A DNA stretch of 11,607 nt from an uncultured Ruminococcus sp. (GCA_947177345.1 CAMWUB010000024.1:1-11607), one strand, 5' to 3'. Shown: positions 1-6,304, numbered from the stretch's first letter. Notes: a model not told the origin generated them from the letters alone. Program-made: numbers and translations.

Positions 1-71
1 ATGCCTATTCCTGGTAGGGATGCGAATTTTTCGGCGAGTATCACAAGCGGTAAAGCATTATGGTCAGCCAT
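1..71 (-). CDS. recR: Recombination mediator RecR, N-terminal fragment (runs off left edge)
   Basis: Only the first 23 codons are present; the rest lies beyond base 1. They read MADHNALPLVILAEKFASLPG and then IG. This matches the start of RecR, where a short helix rich in Leu and Phe leads into the LPGIG part of the helix-hairpin-helix motif. RecR works with RecO and RecF to load RecA on gapped DNA. The ATG (71-69) overlaps the TGA stop of ybaB (73-71) by one base, so the two are probably translationally coupled. The position directly after dnaX-ybaB is the standard gene order and supports the call. Zinc finger and Toprim domains cannot be checked here. Confidence 0.9.
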   Translation of the reverse strand, partial: MADHNALPLVILAEKFASLPGIG

Positions 72-418
72 CAGAAAAGCCCCGGTATGGAAACACCACC
101 GGTAATCTTACTCATTTCAGCCTCGGTAGTTGTTTCGACGTTGTTTACAGCCTCGTTTACAGCACTTATTATTAAATCCTGTAACATATCTATGTCTTCA
201 GGGTCAACGACTTCCGGCTTGATATTGAGTGATTTTATAGTCTTTTTACCGGTGATAACGACTTCAACAGCACCACCACCGACAACAGCAGAAAATTCTC
301 TTTCCTCAATGTCTTCCTGTAATTCTGTAATCTGGTCCTGCATTTTCTGAGCCTTTTTAATCATCTGATTCATGTTCTGAGCGTTTCCGCCTGCATTTTT
401 AGGTATTCTTGCTTTCAT
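71..418 (-). CDS. ybaB: YbaB/EbfC family nucleoid-associated protein
   Basis: This 115-residue protein has the usual YbaB/EbfC size and layout. After a flexible Asn/Gly-rich start comes a long helix (about residues 14-40, NMNQMIKKAQKMQDQITELQ). A small beta sheet follows (FSAVVGGGAVEVVITGKKTI, about 42-61), then PEVVDPEDIDMLQDLI and a C-terminal helix. The family forms dimers that bind DNA without strong sequence specificity; its precise role is unsettled. The ATG at 418 has an AAAGGAG ribosome binding site (427-433, minus strand). The gene sits 24 bases after dnaX and overlaps recR by one base, so it is the middle gene of the dnaX-ybaB-recR operon. It ends in PGLF, a common YbaB tail. Confidence 0.95.
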   Translation of the reverse strand: MKARIPKNAGGNAQNMNQMIKKAQKMQDQITELQEDIEEREFSAVVGGGAVEVVITGKKTIKSLNIKPEVVDPEDIDMLQDLIISAVNEAVNNVETTTEAEMSKITGGVSIPGLF

Positions 419-442
419 GTTTAAAACTCCTTTAATTAAAAT

Positions 443-2053
443 TTATTGATTGTTATCAATAACGGTTTCAATTTGTAATTCATTTGCTTTTTGCAGAAGT
501 AATTCCGCCATATTTTTTTGCTGTTCTATACTTGTCTCACAACGAGCCCTTATTGCGTACCGGCTACCAAGGATTTTATTTATAGTATTTCCAAGAGCAA
601 TTGCATCTTTCTTATTTTTTTTGAAAAGTTCTATAAAGAAACGGTTTACCGAGGTAATACATATTACATTTCCGGCAGTAACTGCATATGAATCTTTTAA
701 CGTACTCGCAAGACCAGGGCTTACTTTTTTGAGTTCATCTATTATTTCTTCCCAGCGTGAACATGGTATCATATCTTCGGGCTTCAGGGATTGTATATCT
801 ACATTTGCAACCGGTTCAGATTCATGTGCGGGACTGTTAGCCGTAAGGATTTCCGGCGGAGCAGGTACAGAATGTTGAAAATTTCCTGTTGAAACGGATT
901 TCAATTTATTCTCCAACTGTTTTATTTTATCATAAATTTCAGAATTGTCAATAGTTTCCGGAGAATTATTTTTATTTCCGCATAATTTTATGATAGTCAT
1001 TTCAAATTCAACACGCCTGTTCATTACTCGTGCCATATTTTCACGACATTGCTGAAGTGCAGATAGCTGGTACATTATGTCTTCAGTAGTCGATTTTCCG
1101 GCGAGTATATTTAGTTTTTCGAGTTCTTCAGGCATACATACAATAAGCCCCTGAGCCGTCTGCGGTGATACCTGTATAAGCATAATGTTTCTAAGTTGTG
1201 TTATAAGTTCTTCGCAAAGACGTATCAGGTCTTTTGACATATTGTAAAGATTTCCGATTACAGAAAGTATTTTTGTTATATCCTTTACTGCCAGAGCGTC
1301 GAGAATCTCATATAGATATTCCCGTCCGGCGATACCGGCGGTATTTGAAACGGTTTCAGCGTCGATTACTTCGGCACATACTGAACACTGGTCAAGAAGT
1401 GAAACGGCATCACGCATACCACCGTCTGCGAGTTTCGCTATAAGTGATGCACCGTCTTCAGTAAGATTCAGTTCTTCCTGTCCGGCGATATATTCGAGAC
1501 GTTTGGCTATGTCCTGAGGTCTTATGCGTCGGAAATCGTATCGCTGACAGCGTGAGGCAATAGTTGCCGGTACTTTATGGATTTCAGTTGTAGCAAGTAT
1601 AAACATAACGTATGCCGGAGGTTCTTCCATTATCTTCAGAAGTGCGTTGAATGCACTCGTTGATAACATATGGACTTCGTCAATTATATAAATTTTATAT
1701 GAACAGCGTTCCGGAGTATATACCGCACCGTCACGTAGGTCACGTATATCATCTACACCATTATTTGAAGCGGCATCTATCTCGACAATATCAGTTAAAG
1801 AACCGTCATCGGCATCACGGCAGATGTCGCATACAAGACACGGTTTACCGTCTTTCTGATTCGGACAGTTCACGGCTTTTGCAAGGATTCTCGCACAGGT
1901 AGTTTTACCAGTACCACGAGAGCCGGTAAAAAGATATGCATGAGCCGTTTTACCGCTTGTAATCTGATTTCTTAGAGTGTCAGTAATATGTTGTTGTGAA
2001 ATTACGTCATCAAAAGTCATTGGTCGCCATTTGCGGTAGAGTGCCTTATACAC
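443..2053 (-). CDS. dnaX: DNA polymerase III subunit gamma/tau (clamp-loader ATPase)
   Basis: DnaX is the motor subunit of the clamp loader that places the sliding clamp on primed DNA. The 536-residue product starts VYKALYRKWRP, the family's typical start. Visible motifs are Walker A GSRGTGKT (residues 44-51), four zinc-binding cysteines (63, 72, 75, 78), Walker B ending in IIDE (123-126) and the SRC arginine-finger motif (167-169). The AAA+ core and collar domain reach about residue 370; a variable C-terminal part follows. I chose GTG at 2053 because AGAAGGTG lies six bases upstream and homology begins exactly there. The open frame continues 22 codons further (to 2119), but that part lies inside the SRP RNA and is not protein-like. 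No classic A AAA AAG slip site was seen. Confidence 0.96.
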   Translation of the reverse strand: MYKALYRKWRPMTFDDVISQQHITDTLRNQITSGKTAHAYLFTGSRGTGKTTCARILAKAVNCPNQKDGKPCLVCDICRDADDGSLTDIVEIDAASNNGVDDIRDLRDGAVYTPERCSYKIYIIDEVHMLSTSAFNALLKIMEEPPAYVMFILATTEIHKVPATIASRCQRYDFRRIRPQDIAKRLEYIAGQEELNLTEDGASLIAKLADGGMRDAVSLLDQCSVCAEVIDAETVSNTAGIAGREYLYEILDALAVKDITKILSVIGNLYNMSKDLIRLCEELITQLRNIMLIQVSPQTAQGLIVCMPEELEKLNILAGKSTTEDIMYQLSALQQCRENMARVMNRRVEFEMTIIKLCGNKNNSPETIDNSEIYDKIKQLENKLKSVSTGNFQHSVPAPPEILTANSPAHESEPVANVDIQSLKPEDMIPCSRWEEIIDELKKVSPGLASTLKDSYAVTAGNVICITSVNRFFIELFKKNKKDAIALGNTINKILGSRYAIRARCETSIEQQKNMAELLLQKANELQIETVIDNNQ

Positions 2054-2076
2054 CGGAAACACCTTCTTTCTTCTGC

Positions 2077-2210
2077 AAAAAATTCCGGAGCATAGATGTG
2101 CAGGCTTGCTGCGGCACACAAAACAATCCGCTTAATGCTGCTCGGTCTCCCGCCTGACATGGTTCACGGGGTCTTGTTGCACAGGGCCCACACATCTATA
2201 TTCCGGAATT
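2077..2210 (-). ncRNA. ffs: Signal recognition particle RNA (small bacterial type)
   Basis: The minus strand holds the conserved SRP domain IV: GUGAACCAUGUCAGG, then a CGG-GAGA-CCG tip with a GNRA tetraloop, then AGCAGCAUUAAGCGG. This is the Ffh-binding site. The ends pair closely: AAUUCCGGA (2210-2202) with UCCGGAAUU (2089-2081), and AUAGAUGUG with CACAUCUAU just inside, which gives a long terminal stem. Six U residues (2082-2077) follow, so the terminal stem also looks like an intrinsic terminator. The RNA lies between a consensus promoter (2249-2277) and dnaX, the standard Firmicutes position. The primary transcript probably starts near 2242 with an extra hairpin (CAGAGC/GCUCUG, 2242-2222). 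The exact mature ends are inferred from pairing. Confidence 0.92.
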
Positions 2211-2248
2211 AATCCCTGAATCAGAGCAGTTGCAACGCTCTGTATGTT

Positions 2249-2277
2249 ATTATATCATAGAGTTGAGGATTTGTCAA
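2249..2277 (-). promoter_or_regulatory. Sigma-A promoter of the SRP RNA-dnaX operon
   Basis: On the minus strand TTGACA (2277-2272) and TATAAT (2254-2249) are separated by 17 bases, a perfect consensus match, with TGA directly before the -10 box (extended -10). The expected transcription start is near 2242, at the base of the CAGAGC/GCTCTG hairpin that precedes the SRP RNA. The strength fits an abundant stable RNA. Confidence 0.9.
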
Positions 2278-2350
2278 GAGTTATTTAATAATTTTTCAAA
2301 TTAAAAATTAAAATTATATCGGATAAAAGTTCCGGTTACTTAACTTTATA

Positions 2351-2379
2351 TTGACAGGCTTTGAATTATATGTTATAAT
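2351..2379 (+). promoter_or_regulatory. Sigma-A promoter of the glycosyltransferase gene
   Basis: TTGACA (2351-2356) and TATAAT (2374-2379) have a 17-base spacer, and TGT precedes the -10 box. The expected start is near 2386, which leaves an untranslated leader of about 28 bases before the ATG at 2414. The promoter diverges from the SRP RNA promoter across about 70 AT-rich bases. Confidence 0.9.
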
Positions 2380-2413
2380 TATAAAAAACAAAAAAAGAAA
2401 GGGTTATACAAAA

Positions 2414-3379
2414 ATGGATAAACCGGAAATTTTATATATGGTAGTTCCGTGCTATAATGAACAGGAAGTTCTGCACGAAACCGCCAGACAGTTAAAGGAA
2501 AAATATACCACACTTATAAGTCAGAAACTTATTTCCCCGAAAAGCCGTGTTGTTTTTGTAAATGACGGTTCTAAAGATACTACATGGGAAATTATTCAGG
2601 AACTCCACACAGAAAATCCTGAATTTTTTTCAGGAATAAATCTCGCACATAACAGCGGTCATCAGAATGCCGTTCTCGCCGGATTAATGACAGTCAAGGA
2701 TATATGCGATATGGCTATCACTATGGACGCTGACTTACAGGACGATATAAACACTATTGATGCTATGGTAAAGGAATACTATAACGGAAATCAGGTTGTT
2801 TACGGCGTAAGAAGTGCAAGAAAAACAGATACTTTTTTCAAGAGATTCACAGCGGAAAGTTTTTATAAGTTCATGAAGGTAATGGGGGCGGACGTTGTAT
2901 ATAATCACGCCGATTTCCGCCTTATGAGTAAACGTGTATTGCAGGAACTCGCAAACTTCCGTGAAGTGAATTTATTCCTCCGTGGCATGATTCCTACAAT
3001 AGGCTTCCAGAGTTGCAACGTATATTATGAACGCCATGAACGCTTCGCCGGTGAAAGTAAGTACCCGTTGAAAAAAATGCTTTCATTTGCGATAAACGGA
3101 ATAACTTCATTCAGCACAAAACCCCTTAAAATGATAACGTCCCTCGGATTTATAATGTTTGTCATAAGTATAGTTGCGTTCATATGGAGCTTTATTGTAA
3201 AAGTTGCCGGATTGTCTATAGATGGCTGGTCAAGTACCATGTGTTCTGTATGGCTGATAGGCGGTTTACAGCTTCTGTGTCTCGGAATAATAGGTGAATA
3301 CGTCGGCAAGATTTACGCCGAAGTAAAGCAGAGACCACGCTTTATAGTCGCCGATTTCATAAACAAGGAAGAAAATTAA
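2414..3379 (+). CDS. Membrane-anchored family 2 glycosyltransferase (DPM1/GtrB/CsbB type)
   Basis: This 321-residue enzyme has the features of GT2 enzymes that move a sugar from a nucleotide donor to polyprenyl phosphate at the inner membrane face. They include VVPCYNE (10-16), NDGS (50-53), the metal-binding DAD (105-107, within MDADLQDD), HADFRLMSK (165-173) and RFAGESKYPLKKM (210-222). Two C-terminal membrane segments (about 244-266 and 277-297) and a basic tail with RPRF complete the pattern. The ATG at 2414 follows GAAAGGG by ten bases. An upstream in-frame TTG at 2351 is the first base of the -35 box, so it cannot be the start. The gene stands alone with its own promoter and terminator. 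Its sugar and acceptor cannot be told; cell-wall or teichoic acid decoration is an inference. Confidence 0.9.
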   Translation: MDKPEILYMVVPCYNEQEVLHETARQLKEKYTTLISQKLISPKSRVVFVNDGSKDTTWEIIQELHTENPEFFSGINLAHNSGHQNAVLAGLMTVKDICDMAITMDADLQDDINTIDAMVKEYYNGNQVVYGVRSARKTDTFFKRFTAESFYKFMKVMGADVVYNHADFRLMSKRVLQELANFREVNLFLRGMIPTIGFQSCNVYYERHERFAGESKYPLKKMLSFAINGITSFSTKPLKMITSLGFIMFVISIVAFIWSFIVKVAGLSIDGWSSTMCSVWLIGGLQLLCLGIIGEYVGKIYAEVKQRPRFIVADFINKEEN

Positions 3380-3399
3380 CATACAAAATACAAAAAAAT

Positions 3400-3434
3400 C
3401 CGGACATTATTAAGAAAATGTCCGGTATGTTTTT
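3400..3434. terminator. Bidirectional intrinsic terminator between convergent genes
   Basis: CCGGACAT (3400-3407) and ATGTCCGG (3418-3425) form a perfect 8-bp stem with a 10-base loop. On the plus strand TATG and five T follow. On the minus strand seven T follow the stem directly, counting the A-run at 3393-3399. It can therefore end both the glycosyltransferase transcript and the exporter operon, more strongly for the latter. Confidence 0.88.
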
Positions 3435-3438
3435 ATTA

Positions 3439-4776
3439 TTAATCGACAGAAGTTTTTTTCTTGTTTTTGTTGTATTTGGATTTCTGACCGAGATTCAGTG
3501 ATATTGTAAGGATTTTGTCTGAATTGAAAAGCCTGAGTGCAAAGAACATACATATTGCAAATATGACAGCCTGATATATTATACCGATATAGAACGTTGT
3601 CATATTTCCGAACATTATATTTGATATTCCGGAAAATGTATGTGTGAACGGTATGGCATAAACGAGTATTTTAAGTGCTGTCGGGAGGGTGTTTATGTCG
3701 GTAAGCATTGAAATCATATACGGAATCATAGCAAGCATGACTATCGGCATTATGACCATCTGTGAAGATTTTGTATCATTTACCAAAGCACCAAGCATTA
3801 TTGATATTGAAAGACATATCATTACAGTAAGGAATAACTGTATTCCTACAAGTACATAGTCACCGCCAGACAGCGAAAGTCCTAACTGTTTTATAGCTTC
3901 GTCGGCAGAAAGAATATTACCTGTCATATCAGTAATAATATCCTCACCCTGTCCGGAGGCATTTTTTATGAATCCTGAAAATCCTAACATATATACACCG
4001 GCGTTTATCAGAGCGACTACCGCAGCCGCTAACATCTTAGCAGTTATTATTGAGGAACGCTTTACAGGTGAAGAAAGTAATGTTTCAAGAGTTTTGTCAA
4101 GTTTTTCGTTTGATATCGAACTGATAAGTGATTGCGAAGTCATCATGATAAGTATGAATACTATAATAGGCAGTAACATATTCTGCATCATTATTTTATT
4201 CAATATTGATTCTGAAGAAACATGGGCTGATTTATCTGCTACTACTGTATTTTCATTAAGTATTATCGGATTTTCCATAAGTTCAAAGTCTTCCGGCGAC
4301 ATACCGTAATCCGTTGCTATTTTGTTTGCTATGATATTGTTGATAATTGCCAAAGCACCGGAAGAGCCGGTCGAAAGATTTGACATTGTAGAAGCGGAAG
4401 TCATACGTGAAGCTGTAATAATTTCCGGTTTCTGACCGTTTTCAATAGTAGCGGTGAAACCCTCCGGAATAATAATGATGTTCTTTATGTCATTTTCTTC
4501 GAGAATGGAAGCATAATCGTCTCCTGAAACTTCAAATTCAGTAACTTCCGCACCAGCATTTTCAAGAGATTCTATAAGACTATTTGTAAAGTCTGTATTA
4601 TCAAGGTCACTGATACTTATTTTAGGATTGGTACTGTCTTCAATTGCATCATCTATGGCTACTTTGCTTGCCATGCCGGTTACGTACAGTATAGCGAGTA
4701 TGGCGACAAGTCCTAAAATCATCTGAGCGTTTATGAGTTCTTTAAGTTCTTTCTGGAGCAGGTTAATGAATTTCAT
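3439..4776 (-). CDS. ABC-2 type exporter permease (NatB/YhaP-like)
   Basis: This 445-residue membrane protein has the layout of NatB/YhaP-like exporter permeases. There is one N-terminal membrane helix (MILGLVAILAILYVTGM, from about residue 19) and an extracellular domain of about 155 residues rich in Asp, Glu and Ser. A cluster of about six membrane helices follows from about residue 197. The segment SSISNEKLDKTLETLLSSPV is the conserved cytoplasmic coupling region of the family. The start is taken as ATG at 4776, nine bases after AGGGTGG. A TTG at 4782 is in frame but only three bases from that site. The gene overlaps the upstream ATPase gene by 14 bases, so the two are coupled. Substrate unknown; sodium export is known for B. 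subtilis NatAB but cannot be assumed here. Confidence 0.88.
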   Translation of the reverse strand: MKFINLLQKELKELINAQMILGLVAILAILYVTGMASKVAIDDAIEDSTNPKISISDLDNTDFTNSLIESLENAGAEVTEFEVSGDDYASILEENDIKNIIIIPEGFTATIENGQKPEIITASRMTSASTMSNLSTGSSGALAIINNIIANKIATDYGMSPEDFELMENPIILNENTVVADKSAHVSSESILNKIMMQNMLLPIIVFILIMMTSQSLISSISNEKLDKTLETLLSSPVKRSSIITAKMLAAAVVALINAGVYMLGFSGFIKNASGQGEDIITDMTGNILSADEAIKQLGLSLSGGDYVLVGIQLFLTVMICLSISIMLGALVNDTKSSQMVIMPIVMLAMIPYMISMLTDINTLPTALKILVYAIPFTHTFSGISNIMFGNMTTFYIGIIYQAVIFAICMFFALRLFNSDKILTISLNLGQKSKYNKNKKKTSVD

Positions 4777-5503
4777 TATCAATTACCACCCTTTCAAATA
4801 CTTCTTCGAGGTTTTCGGCGTTGTAACGTTGTTTGAGTTCTTCACCTGTGCCGGTCACCATGAGATGTCCTTTTGCGATAATACCCACACGGTCAGAAAC
4901 GAACTCTATTTCAAGCATATTATGCGACGACAACAGAAATGACATACCTTCTTCACGTGCGAGTTTCTTAATCATCTTGCGTATGTCTATTGCATTTAAT
5001 ACGTCGAGACCGCTTGTGGGTTCGTCGAGAATCGCAAGTTTCGGACGTGTCATTACTGCCCTTGAAAGAAGAAGTTTTCTAATCATGCCACGGCTGTAAC
5101 TGCCTATCTTGTCGTTAAGTCTTTCGCCGAGACCGCATATATTTTTAGCACGGTTTACACAGTCGATAATCTGTTTAGGGTCTGTATAGAAAAGCCCAGC
5201 CATAAATTTAAGATAATTAATACCGGTCATATTCTTGTAAGCCCCTGCCTCGTCGGGTAGGTAAGTTATACATTCACGGACTTTTTCAGGTTCTTTGTTA
5301 ATACTGTAACCGTTTATGACGGCGTCGCCGGAAGTGGCTTTCAGAAGCGTGGAAATCATTCTTATAGTAGTAGTTTTGCCTGCTCCGTTAGGACCTATAA
5401 GAGCGAATATTTCACCTTTGCCGATTTCAAACGATACGTTATTAACCGCCAGTACTTTTGTGTACTGTTTTGTAAGTCCGTTTACTTCAAGGACTTTTTC
5501 CAT
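4763..5503 (-). CDS. ABC transporter ATP-binding protein (NatA-like)
   Basis: This 246-residue ATPase energises the permease encoded directly downstream. Walker A is GPNGAGKTT (37-45), the signature is YSRGM (136-140) in place of LSGGQ, Walker B is LAILDEP with the catalytic Glu at 161, the D-loop is SGLD and the switch His is 194 (SSHN). The Q-loop position reads YLPDEAGAYKNMTG and has no Gln, as is usual in the NatA-like branch of ABC-2 exporters. The ATG at 5503 has AAAGGAG nine bases upstream. A consensus promoter lies at 5549-5577. No two-component or GntR-type regulator gene sits next to the pair, although such exporters often have one. Confidence 0.92.
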   Translation of the reverse strand: MEKVLEVNGLTKQYTKVLAVNNVSFEIGKGEIFALIGPNGAGKTTTIRMISTLLKATSGDAVINGYSINKEPEKVRECITYLPDEAGAYKNMTGINYLKFMAGLFYTDPKQIIDCVNRAKNICGLGERLNDKIGSYSRGMIRKLLLSRAVMTRPKLAILDEPTSGLDVLNAIDIRKMIKKLAREEGMSFLLSSHNMLEIEFVSDRVGIIAKGHLMVTGTGEELKQRYNAENLEEVFERVVIDNEIH

Positions 5504-5530
5504 AAATTGTTACTCCTTTTAGAAAGTATT

Positions 5531-5541
5531 TCACAATGTGA
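5531..5541. promoter_or_regulatory. Short palindrome at the start of the exporter transcript
   Basis: TCACA-A-TGTGA is a perfect 5-bp inverted repeat around one base. The outer bases extend the match to 7 of 8 pairs over 5528-5544. It begins at the expected transcription start (about 5542) of the ATPase gene, a usual place for a repressor site. No binding protein is assigned; function is inference from position only. Confidence 0.4.
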
Positions 5542-5548
5542 TATTAAA

Positions 5549-5577
5549 ATTATATCATAAAGGTTTCATTTTGTCAA
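5549..5577 (-). promoter_or_regulatory. Sigma-A promoter of the ABC-2 exporter operon
   Basis: On the minus strand TTGACA (5577-5572) and TATAAT (5554-5549) have a 17-base spacer with TGA before the -10 box. The expected start is near 5542, giving a leader of about 39 bases before the ATG at 5503. Confidence 0.9.
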
Positions 5578-5808
5578 TAGTTGTATCAGATTGTACAATA
5601 TGTCAGTATAGAATTTGAAGTTTATTATATAAGTTGTTGATAATGCATAATTAGTAATATTCCGGAAATATTACTGTCATAAAATCAGTTAAAATATTAT
5701 ATTAATACCAGACTGAAAATTCTGTTTTATATCAAAACTTTGTTAAAAATATCTGAAAAAATTTATTTATCGGTTGTATAATTGTAGCTATGCACAAATC
5801 CGTATAAC
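5578..5808. other. AT-rich intergenic stretch without a recognisable gene
   Basis: No open frame here has both a ribosome binding site and useful length on either strand. It lies between the exporter promoter and the terminator of the micropeptide transcript, both read leftward. Contents that stand out are the inverted repeat at 5653-5675 and a third copy of the terminator arm, CGGTTGT, at 5771-5777, which could pair with ACAACCG at 5814-5820 as an alternative fold. Confidence 0.5.
5653..5675. repeat. Perfect 9-bp inverted repeat around CCGGA
   Basis: AGTAATATT (5653-5661) and AATATTACT (5667-5675) are exact reverse complements separated by CCGGA. It could form a hairpin or be an operator. 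No T-run follows on either strand, so it is not an ordinary terminator. It lies about 75 bases upstream of the exporter -35 box. Confidence 0.6.
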
Positions 5809-5844
5809 AAAAAACAACCGTCAGAGCGAATCATAACGGTTGTT
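5809..5844 (-). terminator. Intrinsic terminator of the micropeptide transcript
   Basis: On the minus strand AACAACCGT (5844-5836) and ACGGTTGTT (5821-5813) form a 9-bp stem with a 14-base loop, followed by a run of T (A6 at 5809-5814 on the plus strand). No T-run follows on the plus strand, so it ends leftward transcription. Its presence supports a real transcript from the promoter at 6217-6244. Confidence 0.8.
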
Positions 5845-5895
5845 CCCCGATAGTTAAAATATTATGTCAAAATTATCTGCAAAGAAGAGCAATTC

Positions 5896-5958
5896 CTATA
5901 CTTGCTCGGAGTACATAATACATCCCACAAGAAAACCTGTTGCACAAAACGTAACCAT
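5896..5958 (-). CDS. Predicted 20-residue hydrophobic micropeptide
   Basis: The frame begins MVTFCATGFLVGCIMY and ends SEQV, 20 residues in all. Residues 2-16 are hydrophobic and could span or lie on the membrane; there are two Cys (5 and 13). The main evidence for translation is an AAAGGAGG ribosome binding site (5973-5966) seven bases before the ATG, a near-perfect match to the ribosome. It is the second frame of a short transcript bounded by a promoter and a terminator. An in-frame ATG six codons upstream (5976) has no binding site, and the Shine-Dalgarno lies between the two. I do not recognise a family. A toxin-like or signalling peptide is possible, but nothing in the sequence decides it. 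Confidence 0.5.
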   Translation of the reverse strand: MVTFCATGFLVGCIMYSEQV

Positions 5959-6009
5959 ATATAAGCCTCCTTTCATGTAAATTTTATCCACACGCCACCA
6001 GAGCGTATT

Positions 6010-6075
6010 TTATTTCAGTATGGACGGCAAGTAAAAAGCCGTTAAGGGCATAGCGAAAATCAGTAATTTTATCAT
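6010..6075 (-). CDS. Predicted 21-residue hydrophobic micropeptide
   Basis: The frame begins MIKLLIFAMPLTAFYLP and ends SILK, 21 residues in all, hydrophobic with single Lys residues near both ends. GGGGG (6088-6084, minus strand) lies eight bases before the ATG and can pair with the ribosomal CCUCC through one G-U pair. Its stop is in the same frame as the second micropeptide, 51 bases upstream of that start. A small hairpin (ACGGC/GCCGT) lies inside the frame. It is the first frame of the leftward transcript that starts near 6210. I do not recognise the peptide. The binding site is weaker than that of its partner, so it could also be part of a non-coding leader. Confidence 0.4.
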   Translation of the reverse strand: MIKLLIFAMPLTAFYLPSILK

Positions 6076-6119
6076 TTTATAAACCCCCGTTTTGAAAAAA
6101 ATATACATATTTTACATTA

Positions 6120-6136
6120 TTCGACAAATTTCGACA
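6120..6136. promoter_or_regulatory. Tandem Spo0A-box-like heptamers upstream of the regulator promoter
   Basis: TTCGACA occurs twice, at 6120-6126 and 6130-6136, as part of an exact tandem repeat of TTCGACAAAT. The reverse complement TGTCGAA is the Spo0A box described in B. subtilis, and two boxes three bases apart on one helix face is the known arrangement for a Spo0A dimer. They lie at about -58 to -42 from the regulator start (near 6178), suited to activation, and about 75-90 bases inside the micropeptide transcript. Alternatively the XRE protein itself may bind them. Confidence 0.55.
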
Positions 6137-6142
6137 AATTTA

Positions 6143-6171
6143 TTGCAAAAATGCCGGAATTATGATATAAT
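6143..6171 (+). promoter_or_regulatory. Likely promoter of the XRE regulator gene
   Basis: TTGCAA (6143-6148) and TATAAT (6166-6171) have a 17-base spacer, with TGA before the -10 box. The -35 box matches consensus at four of six bases, weaker than others in the window and in keeping with a promoter that needs an activator. The start would be near 6178, with a leader of about 127 bases that crosses the opposing promoter. Confidence 0.65.
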
Positions 6172-6216
6172 ATATAGTTAAGCTGTAATATTTTTTTGAT
6201 TTCTGTCTATAATTAT

Positions 6217-6244
6217 ATTATACTCATTATTATGAATTTGTCAA
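6217..6244 (-). promoter_or_regulatory. Promoter of the micropeptide transcript
   Basis: On the minus strand TTGACA (6244-6239) and TATAAT (6222-6217) have a 16-base spacer; both boxes are perfect. The start is expected near 6210. It faces the regulator promoter, so the two RNAs would overlap by about 33 bases at their 5' ends. Confidence 0.8.
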
Positions 6245-6263
6245 GAGAAAATCGTTCATTTTC

Positions 6264-6284
6264 GTAAGTTTGTGAAATGCTTAC
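6264..6284. repeat. Imperfect inverted repeat before the regulator ribosome binding site
   Basis: GTAAG (6264-6268) and CTTAC (6280-6284) are reverse complements spaced by 11 bases. The repeat ends eight bases before the GGAGGGG ribosome binding site. It could be an autoregulatory operator for the XRE protein or a weak leader hairpin. The arms are short, so chance is possible. Confidence 0.3.
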
Positions 6285-6304
6285 AAAATATGGAGGGGAT
6301 ATTT

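Noticed and set aside
610..625. Run of A residues in dnaX as a programmed frameshift site for a short gamma form
   Set aside because: The run lies near the 3' end, is not the A AAA AAG heptamer, has no clear stimulatory hairpin and would not give a gamma-sized product.
450..878. 142-codon plus-strand open frame opposite dnaX
   Set aside because: It is antisense to the well-supported dnaX tail, has no ribosome binding site and no recognisable domain. Other antisense frames over dnaX, the exporter genes and the sugar operon were dismissed for the same reason.
2054..2119. Upstream extension of the dnaX open frame to an ATG at 2119
   Set aside because: The 22 extra codons lie partly within the SRP RNA, lack family similarity and have no ribosome binding site, while the GTG at 2053 has one and begins at the conserved VYKALYRKWRP.
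5763..5834. 23-codon minus-strand frame starting MIRSDGCFLLYG
   Set aside because: Its ATG lies in the loop of the terminator hairpin and the frame runs through the T-run. The only upstream G-rich stretch is too far away, so it would not be transcribed in full.
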